A DNA stretch of 33,512 bases from an uncultured Afifella sp. (lineage in GTDB: Bacteria; Pseudomonadota; Alphaproteobacteria; Rhizobiales; Afifellaceae). The notes below the pieces were generated by a model. That model was not told the DNA's origin, made no database searches, and saw only the letters and a program-made list of their open reading frames with translations. This document shows positions 7,073 through 14,900 of this stretch, in pieces (the first letter of the stretch is position 1; each line of letters begins with the position of its first letter). The translations under genes and the position numbers were made by a program. Location of the stretch: assembly GCA_947259045.1 (NCBI GenBank), contig CAMYKZ010000072.1:1-33512 (forward strand), in the 5' to 3' direction.

Positions 7073-8106
7073 CACTCGGCCCCCTCACCCTTCCGATCCC
7101 CTGTGCGGTCGTCACCGGCGCGCTCGGCTCTGGAAAAACCACCCTGATCCGGGACTGGATGCGCCTGCCCGAAATGGCGGGCACGGCATTGATCATCAAT
7201 GAGTTCGGCGAAATCGGAATCGATCATCTTCTCGTTTCGTCGGCAGTCGAGACAACGCTGCTGATGGAGAACGGCTGTCTCTGCTGCTCGCTCAGGGGCG
7301 ATCTGGTCGACATGATACTCAATCTTTTCGGCGCCGTTGAGCGGAACGAGATTCCGCCGTTCCACCGCATTCTTATCGAAACGACCGGCCTTGCCGATCC
7401 CGTGTCCATCGTGCGCGATCTCACCTCAACGCCGATTCTCAAGGGGAAAGTGCTGCTCGCCAGTGTCGCGACGGCGGTGGATGGGGTTTTGGCTCAGGCG
7501 GGTCTGGAAGGCGACCCGGTGGCGATCAACCAGGTGGCGCAAGCCGACATTTGTCTGATCACCAAGACCGATCTCGCCGATCCGCTGGCGCTCGACGCTC
7601 TGCGGGAAACATTGTCGGCGATAAACCCGCTGATGGCCGTGTACGAAGTTCGTGGCGGTAAAGCGCCACCGGGCGACTTGCTCTACTCCGGCAAGACCAT
7701 TCGGTCCGGCGCAATTCTCCCGGCAGAGGGCGCCCGCCACGGCCACCATTCGCACGAGATCCATGGCGGGGTACAAAGCTGGTCGACGACTTTGGACCAT
7801 CCGCTGCCATGGTCCGGTTTTCGCAACTGGCTCGACATGGTCTATTCCCTGAATGCTGCTGCGATGCTGCGAATGAAAGGCCTCCTGTGGGTTGCCGAGC
7901 GGCCACGCCCGATCCTGGTCCAGGCGGTCGGCCCGTCGGTGGCGCCGCCAGAATCTCTGGCGACGTGGCCAGAGGATCGTCGCTGCACCCGGCTCGTCAT
8001 GATCACACGGGGTCTTGCCGCCGACGCGCTTGCCAGGTCTTTCAGCGATACCGTCATGTATCGATGCGTGTCAGCTGAGAGAAACCCTGGCGAACTCGAA
8101 GAATAG
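7069..8106 (+). CDS. CobW/COG0523-family G3E GTPase, putative metal chaperone
   Basis: A 345-residue P-loop GTPase of the CobW/COG0523 group, whose characterised members deliver metals such as zinc, cobalt or iron to target proteins. Visible motifs: P-loop GALGSGKTT (17-25), NEFGEIGID, the metal-binding Cys-Leu-Cys-Cys at 70-73 within ENGCLCCSLRGD, IETTGLADP, the guanine-specificity TKTD in LITKTDLADP, and a His-rich loop RHGHHSHEIHGG near 225-236 that could hold extra metal. A CobW C-terminal domain follows. The gene overlaps tctA by four bases and precedes the regulator by 14 bases. That position suggests the transported solute's catabolism, the solute itself or the FCD regulator depends on metal. 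The metal cannot be identified from sequence. Confidence 0.9.
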   Translation: MTLGPLTLPIPCAVVTGALGSGKTTLIRDWMRLPEMAGTALIINEFGEIGIDHLLVSSAVETTLLMENGCLCCSLRGDLVDMILNLFGAVERNEIPPFHRILIETTGLADPVSIVRDLTSTPILKGKVLLASVATAVDGVLAQAGLEGDPVAINQVAQADICLITKTDLADPLALDALRETLSAINPLMAVYEVRGGKAPPGDLLYSGKTIRSGAILPAEGARHGHHSHEIHGGVQSWSTTLDHPLPWSGFRNWLDMVYSLNAAAMLRMKGLLWVAERPRPILVQAVGPSVAPPESLATWPEDRRCTRLVMITRGLAADALARSFSDTVMYRCVSAERNPGELEE

Positions 8107-8120
8107 AGGATCCAGACAGT

Positions 8121-8849
8121 ATGTCTGAGGAAAAGGCCCGCACGTCGCTGTCCCAGACCGCATATGAACGCCTTCGCCAGGATCTGGTCAATGGCACTCT
8201 TGCGCCCGGCAGCAAACTCATGATTACGGAACTCAAGGGGCAATACGGGCTCGGCGCCATGCCAATCCGCGAGGCCTTGAACCGCCTCTCTTCCGAACGT
8301 CTGGTGCAGAAGCACGAGCAGCGGGGGTTTTCCGTCCCGCCGCTTGACGGCGATGGCTTTCTGGAGGTTCAGAGCGCCCGTCTCGTGATCGAGACCGCGG
8401 CGCTCCGCCAATCCATTGACGCTCGCTCGGCTGCGTGGGAGGACCGGCTGGTGCTCGCATATCATCATCTCTCCAAGGCCTTCCCCGCTTCGAGCGAAGA
8501 TGACAAACGCCCGGAATGGCTGCTCTCCGACGCCTGGTCGAACAGCCACCGCACATTCCATTTCGAACTGATCTCAGGTTGCGACAACACCTGGCTTCTG
8601 ACCTTCGCCCACCAGCTATACGAGCAATCCTCGCGTTACCGCACCCGGACGCGCCAGATCGCGACATCGCGCCCGCCGGTCCGCGCCAACCTTGTTGAAG
8701 AACATCGCGACATCATGACGGCAGCCATCGCAGGCGATGCGGCGACCGCCGTCGACCGGCTGATCGAACATTACCGCCTCTCGGTCGAGATTGCACTGGA
8801 TACCGCCATTTCCCTGAAATCCACACCGTTCAGACTTGTCCGGGCATAG
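8121..8849 (+). CDS. GntR-family transcriptional regulator with FCD domain
   Basis: A 242-residue DNA-binding regulator of the FadR subfamily. Residues about 8-75 form the winged helix (QTAYERLRQDLVNGTLAPGSKL, then MPIREALNRLSSERLV). Residues about 85-225 form an all-helical FCD domain with the conserved metal and ligand positions: DAWSNSHRTFHFEL, EEHRDIMTAAIAGD and IEHYRLS. FCD domains typically bind a metal ion and a small carboxylate. As the last gene of the tct operon it probably senses the imported acid and controls the divergent promoters near 3860-3985. GAGG at 8106-8110 serves as ribosome site. The nearby CobW-type GTPase makes metal-dependent control plausible but unproven. Confidence 0.92.
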   Translation: MSEEKARTSLSQTAYERLRQDLVNGTLAPGSKLMITELKGQYGLGAMPIREALNRLSSERLVQKHEQRGFSVPPLDGDGFLEVQSARLVIETAALRQSIDARSAAWEDRLVLAYHHLSKAFPASSEDDKRPEWLLSDAWSNSHRTFHFELISGCDNTWLLTFAHQLYEQSSRYRTRTRQIATSRPPVRANLVEEHRDIMTAAIAGDAATAVDRLIEHYRLSVEIALDTAISLKSTPFRLVRA

Positions 8850-8908
8850 TGGATCAATGGTCCTGGCTGGCGGTCGCCGCGGAGTTCGCCGCCAAACAGG
8901 CCCGCAAA

Positions 8909-8938
8909 TTCCGGCACAGCGAATGCGCCGGAACCGGC
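8909..8938. terminator. Hairpin between the convergent regulator and RTX genes
   Basis: TTCCGGC (8909-8915) pairs with GCCGGAA (8927-8933), and a nested GCCGG-AA-CCGGC overlaps at 8927-8938. It lies immediately after the RTX stop and about 60 bases after the regulator's stop. On the minus strand it is followed by ATTTGC, with only a short T run. It could terminate in both directions, weakly. Confidence 0.4.
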
Positions 8939-8939
8939 A

Positions 8940-11900
8940 TCAGATAAACGTGAAATCGGCTTCCGTCAGATTGGCGAGATCGAAATTGTGCAAGGTGATG
9001 GAACCGTCATCGCCAAAATCAATGATCGTGTCATTGCCGTCCTGATAGCTGACGTTGAGCACATCCTCGAAACTGTCGGCTGGATGATCAAACAGAACGA
9101 TCGTATCGTCGCTCTTCTTGTCAAAATCCTTGATCAGATCGTCACCGTCGCCGGCGGTAAACCAATATTCGTCATTGCCCTTGCCACCCTTCATGACGTC
9201 GTCGCCGGCACCGCCAAAGATGGTGTCGTCACCACTTCCGCCGTTGATCTTGTCATTGCCATCGCCGCCGGAAATCCAGTCTTCACCGCCCTTGCCGTTG
9301 AATTTGTCATCACCCTCGCCGCCAACGACAGATTCGTCTGCGCCCTTACCCTTACCCTTACCGTTTCCGTTGCCATTCCCGTTGCCGTTACCATTCCCGT
9401 TGCCATTGTCACCACGATCGACGACGTCGGTAGACGGCAGCACATCGACCATAACGGTGGCTTCCGACGTCAGGCCATCCTCGTCCTGGATCGTATAGGT
9501 GAACGAGGCATCACCGGTGTAACCGGGTTCGGCAAAGAAGCCGATCAGCCCCGTGTCGGACAGGAACGCCTGGCCACCGCTGACGGCACTCACTGAGACG
9601 ATCGACAGCGGATCGCCGTCCGGATCGAAATCGTTGGCCAGCAGATTTTCCGGGTCGATTTCCAGAATGTCGAAAGCCTCCACGGAGAAGCCATCATCGT
9701 TTACCGCCACAGGAGCGGAATTCGCCACATCGTCCACCATCAGTTCGACGGTCGCCATTGATGTTTTATCGCCATCGGTGATGACGTAGGAGAACCAGGC
9801 GGGACCATGGTAACCGGCGGCCGGTGTGAAGACGACATTTCCGTCGGCGTCCATTGCAACGGTACCGTTAACGGCATCCTGCACCGAGGCCAGGGAAATG
9901 GCATCACTGTCGATATCATGGTCATTGCCAAGCAAAACCGACGGGACGATCGTCGCCGCATCATCCATGGTAATCGTAAGTCCGCCGTCGTTCACCGCGA
10001 CCGGGGCATCGTTCTGCGCGGATACCGTCAGGCTGACTGTTGCCGTCGATGCCTCGGTCCCGTCGCTGACCGTATAGGTGAACGACGCCGCACCGAAATA
10101 GTCGGCATCCGGCGTGAAGACGACATTGCCGGCATTGTCCAGCATGACAGTGCCGTTGACGCCATTCTGCACCGAAACAACGGTCAAACCGCCATTGTCG
10201 ATGTCGATATCGTTGCCGAGCAGCGTCATCGGATCGATGACAAGCGGCATATCTTCGTCGGTAACAAAACCCTCGTCGTCGATTGCGATCGGCGGATCAT
10301 TGACCGGGTCGACCGTCAGACTGACCGTCGCAGTCGATGCCAGGTCACCATCGGAAACCGTGTAGGTGAATGTGGCCGGGCCGTTATAATCGTCATCGGC
10401 GACAAAGACGATGCGCCCGTCGCCATCCAGGCTGACCGTGCCGTGCGTCGCGCCCTGCACCGAAACCACGGTCAGAACATTGCCGTCGACATCGGTGTCG
10501 TTGCCAAGCAGCACAGCCGGATCGAGCACAAGGGTCGTATCTTCATCAACGCCGAAACCGCTATCATCTGCGGCCACCGGCGCATCGTTGACCGGAGCGA
10601 CATTGATATTCACCGTCGCCGTTGACGTGGTCTTGCCGTCGGACACTGTATAGGTGAACGAGGCCGGGCCGTTATAGTCGATGTAAGGCGAGAAAACGAC
10701 ATTGCCGGCATTTTCCAGCATGACAGTGCCGTTTACGGCATCCTGGACCGAAACGATCGACAGAGCGTCGCCGTCGGTATCGGCATCGTTCCACAGGAGC
10801 GCCGCCTGGCCGAGCACCAGAACCGTGTCTTCCTGCGCCAGCACGCCGTTGTCATCGACTGCAACCGGCGGATCGTTGACCGGATCGACCGTCAGGCCGA
10901 CACTCGCCGTGGACAGCAAATCGCCATCGGAAATCGTGTACGAGAACGAGGCCGGGCCGTTATAGTCGGCATCCGGCGTGAACACCACATTGCCCGAACC
11001 ATCGAGCGCAACCGTACCGTTCACCGCGCCCTGGACTGAGACAATCGTCAGCGCGTCGCCATTGGAGTCCGTGTCGTTTGCCAGCAAAACGGCGGGGTCA
11101 ATGACAAGAGCGATATCTTCGTCGGTCGCCAGGCCGCTGTCATCGCTGGCAGCCGGTGCATCGTTGACGGAACTCACAGACAGATCGACACTTGCCGTCG
11201 ATACCAGATCGCCGTCGGAAACCGTATAGCTGAACGAGGCCGGGCCGCTATAGCCGGGATCCGGCGTGAACACCACATTGCCGGAACCATCAAGGGCAAC
11301 CGTGCCGCCGACAGTATCCTGGACAGAGACGATCGTCAGCGTATCGCCGTCGACGTCGCTGTCGTTGGCCAGCAGCGATGCCGGATCAAGAACCAGCGCT
11401 GTATCTTCATTTGTGACCAGCCCGCTGTCACTGACAGCCACCGGCGCGTCGTTGACCGGGTCGACGGTCAGATCGACGCTCGCCGTCGATGTCAGACTGC
11501 CGTCGGAGACCGTATAACTGAACGAGGCCGGGCCGTTGTAATCGGCGTCAGGCGTAAACACCACATTGCCGGAACCATCAAGGGCAACCGTGCCGCCGAC
11601 CGCATCCTGCACAGACGTGATGACGAGCGTCTCGCCATCGACATCAATATCATTGAACAGCAGAGCCGCCGGATCGAGCACCAGTGCGGTGTCTTCATCG
11701 GTCGCAAAACCGCCATCGTCGACCGCCACCGGCGGATCGTTGACCGGGTCGACATTCAGGTTGACCGAAGCCGTCGAGGTCAGATCGCCGTCTGAGATTG
11801 TGTATGTGAAGGACGCCGGGCCGTTATAATCGGCGTCCGGCGTGAACACGACATTGCCAGACCCGCCGAGCGCGACCGTGCCGTTGACGGCGCCCTGGAC

Positions 11901-14900
11901 GGAAACAATCGTCAGCGCATCGCCGTCGACATCGCTGTCATTACCCAGCAACGTCGCCGGATCGAGAATCAGCGCCGTGTCCTCGTCGAAAGTCATGCCG
12001 CTGTCATCGGCCGCTGCCGGCGCGTCGTTGACCGGATTGACGGTCAGATCGACGCTCGCCGTCGAGGTCAGATCACCGTCGGAAATCGTATAACTGAAAG
12101 ATGCCGGGCCGTTATAATCGGCGTCCGGCGTGAACACCACATTGCCCGAGCCATCGAGAGCCACCGTGCCATTGACCGCATCCTGCACGGAAACAATGCT
12201 GAGCGCGTCGCCGTCCAGGTCGCTGTCATTGGCAGTCAGCAAAGCGGGCCCGACCACCAGTGCCGTATCTTCATCGAACGACAGGTACGACATGCCGCTG
12301 TCAGCGACAGCGACCGGCGCATCGTTGATCGGGTTGACGGTCAGGTCGACACTGGCCGTCGAGGTCAGATCGCCGTCGGAAATCGTATAACTGAATGACG
12401 CCGGGCCGTTATAGTCGGCATTAGGCGTGAAGATCACATTGCCGGAGCCGTCGAGCGCAACAGTGCCGTTGACCGCGTCCTGCACCGAGACAATCGTCAA
12501 GGCGTCGCCGTCCGGGTCGCTGTCATTTCCAAGCAGCATCGCCGGGTCGATGACGAGCGCATTGTCCTCATCGACCGACAATCCGGTATCGTCGATTGCA
12601 GACGGCGCCGCATTGCCGGTGACTGTAACCGGAACCGTCGAACCGTCGGCTTCGAAATAGAGGTTTTCGATACCGTAAAGCGTATCCGTTCCATCCGCCC
12701 CGCCATTCAGATGGGTGACGATCGTCGCACTGCCGACTGTCTGGATATCATAGTCCGCCTGGGCGCCGGAAAACACCGCCGTGTCCGTGCCGACACCACC
12801 GTCGATAGTGTCGTCGCCTGCATGGCCGGTGATCGTATCATTACCGTCGCCGCCAAGGATCACATCGCTTGTATAGAACCCGTCAATCGTGTCGTTGCCC
12901 GCGGTTTCCGCTTCCGCAAGGATGAATTTCTGCACATCCTCCCACGTGACCGCAGTGCCATCGGCAAGTTTGAATATTTCGACCAGGTGACCCGGATCGG
13001 CAAACTGATCAATGATCGTCAGGCTTGAGCCGGCATCGCCTGCAATGGTGACCACCAGATCGTCGCCGTTGCCAGCCCTGGAAAAACGCACGTCGCCGGA
13101 CAGGATTGTTTCACCGAACTGGACGGCGTCATATCCGCCAAGATCTTCAATCGCATCATGGCCGTCACCGCGCTGAAACAGATAGACATCGTTTCCGGTT
13201 CCGCCGTTAAGAGTGTCGTCGCCCGCGCCGCCGGCCAGGATTCCGCCATCAGCGCCTGTTGAAAGATTGTTGGTGCCGGACAGATCGTCGCCGCTGATCA
13301 GGTTAATCATCTGATCCGCCGTCAATATAGTGCCGTCGTCAAACCGGAACTCCTCGACGCCGGCAAGGCCATACGGCGCGCTCCAAAGCGCATAATACTG
13401 GTCGACGACATCAAACGATGTCAGCTGATTCTGGATGATCAGCGTGGCGCCAGTCGAAACAATCGTGATTTTAAGATCCGTCAGGCTGTCGCCTGCCCGT
13501 TCAACCCGGAGATCGGAAAGAACGATTCCGGCACCGAACTGCACATTGTCGACGCCGTCATTGTCGCCTTCGATGATCGTATCCCGGCCAGAACCGGCGT
13601 TGAACATATACGTGTCGGATCCCCCGGAGCCGACAAGAATGTCGTTCCCGGCACCACCATCCAGAATATCGTCATCGCTGTCGCTGACGATCACATCGTC
13701 GCCGACGGTTGCGGAAGCCAAAAGGCCGTCAATCAGGCTCTCGACGGTCTGTTGGGGTCCGATGTCGAAGCTGACCGATCCGATTGAGGTATCGTAGTAG
13801 CCGCGCTCGTAAAGGGTAACGGTTTCGCCGGAGGAATTGATGGTGAAAACCAGGTTCTGGTAATAGGCGCCTTCCCACGAAACCGAAAGATCGTCGATCG
13901 TCAGCCCGCCTGTGAAGGCAAGAATATCCGCACCTGCGCCGCTCGCGCCTTCACCGAAATTACCACTTGAATCGGCGAAGCCGATCGTGTCGTTGCCGCT
14001 GCCGACACCGAACGCGATGACATCCGCGCCATCGAGCGAAAAGATAAGATCGTCGCCGCCGAGACCGTCAATGACGTCGTTGCCGGCCGTCGCGAAGATC
14101 GTATCGTCTGCGGACGTTGCAAACGTCTGGGTTCCAACCAGACCGCTCTCGATATCGGCCCCCGACATCCGGCTTCCGTCGTCAGAAATGACCTGGAAAT
14201 TCGCCGAGATATCGACTGAATCGTAAATCCCGATGTTTGAGAAGAACGACGCGACAGTGACGCTGGTGTCACCGCTGCCGAACGACAGATGATATCCTTG
14301 AAACCCGCCGATTTCGCCGATTACCGCGGTGAATTCCAGTTGCGCGTAAAGCGTATCGGAAACCGTGACGCCAATTGCCGCAGAACCGGTTGTCTCGAAG
14401 GTCTCGCTGGCGACTGGAATGAACACATCGTGCCCGGACGTGCCGTTGATGGAAATGTAGGCGTATTCAGCGCCAAAGAAGAACGTGTCGTCGCCCTCTC
14501 CGCTCGGCAACTCGAAATCACCATCTGCACCGGTGAAGTAACCGCGGTATCCAAGCGCCCGGAAGACATCGTTGCCGCTCGTCGATTCACTTTGCCAGAT
14601 TGCCAGCTCTATATCGGACGGATTGAGCACGGTTCCGTCAGCAAACACGAACTCCTCAATCACTGCGGCAGTGCCGTCGCCAAAGAACGCATCGCGCTCA
14701 ATCGTCAGTGTTTCACCGGTATCGACGATTTCGATCACGAAATCCGACGACAACGGATCGACCCGGTAAAAGATTACGTCAGACGGGTTGATGTCGGTGA
14801 GCACGACCTGGTCCAGCGAAGACCTGTCGCTGGTCTCGTAAACGACGTCGTGGCCGGATCCTCGCCCGAAGACATACGCCTGATCGCCGGCGCCACCCTC

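Noticed and set aside
9437..12620. CRISPR-like regular repetition
   Set aside because: The period of about 288 bases equals a protein domain, there are no short repeats with unique spacers, and the whole block is in frame within one gene.
9553..12660. Series of ~83-residue plus-strand frames recurring about every 288 bases
   Set aside because: These are the complementary strand of the eleven Ig-like repeats and start at equivalent points in each unit. They have no ribosome sites and no independent features.
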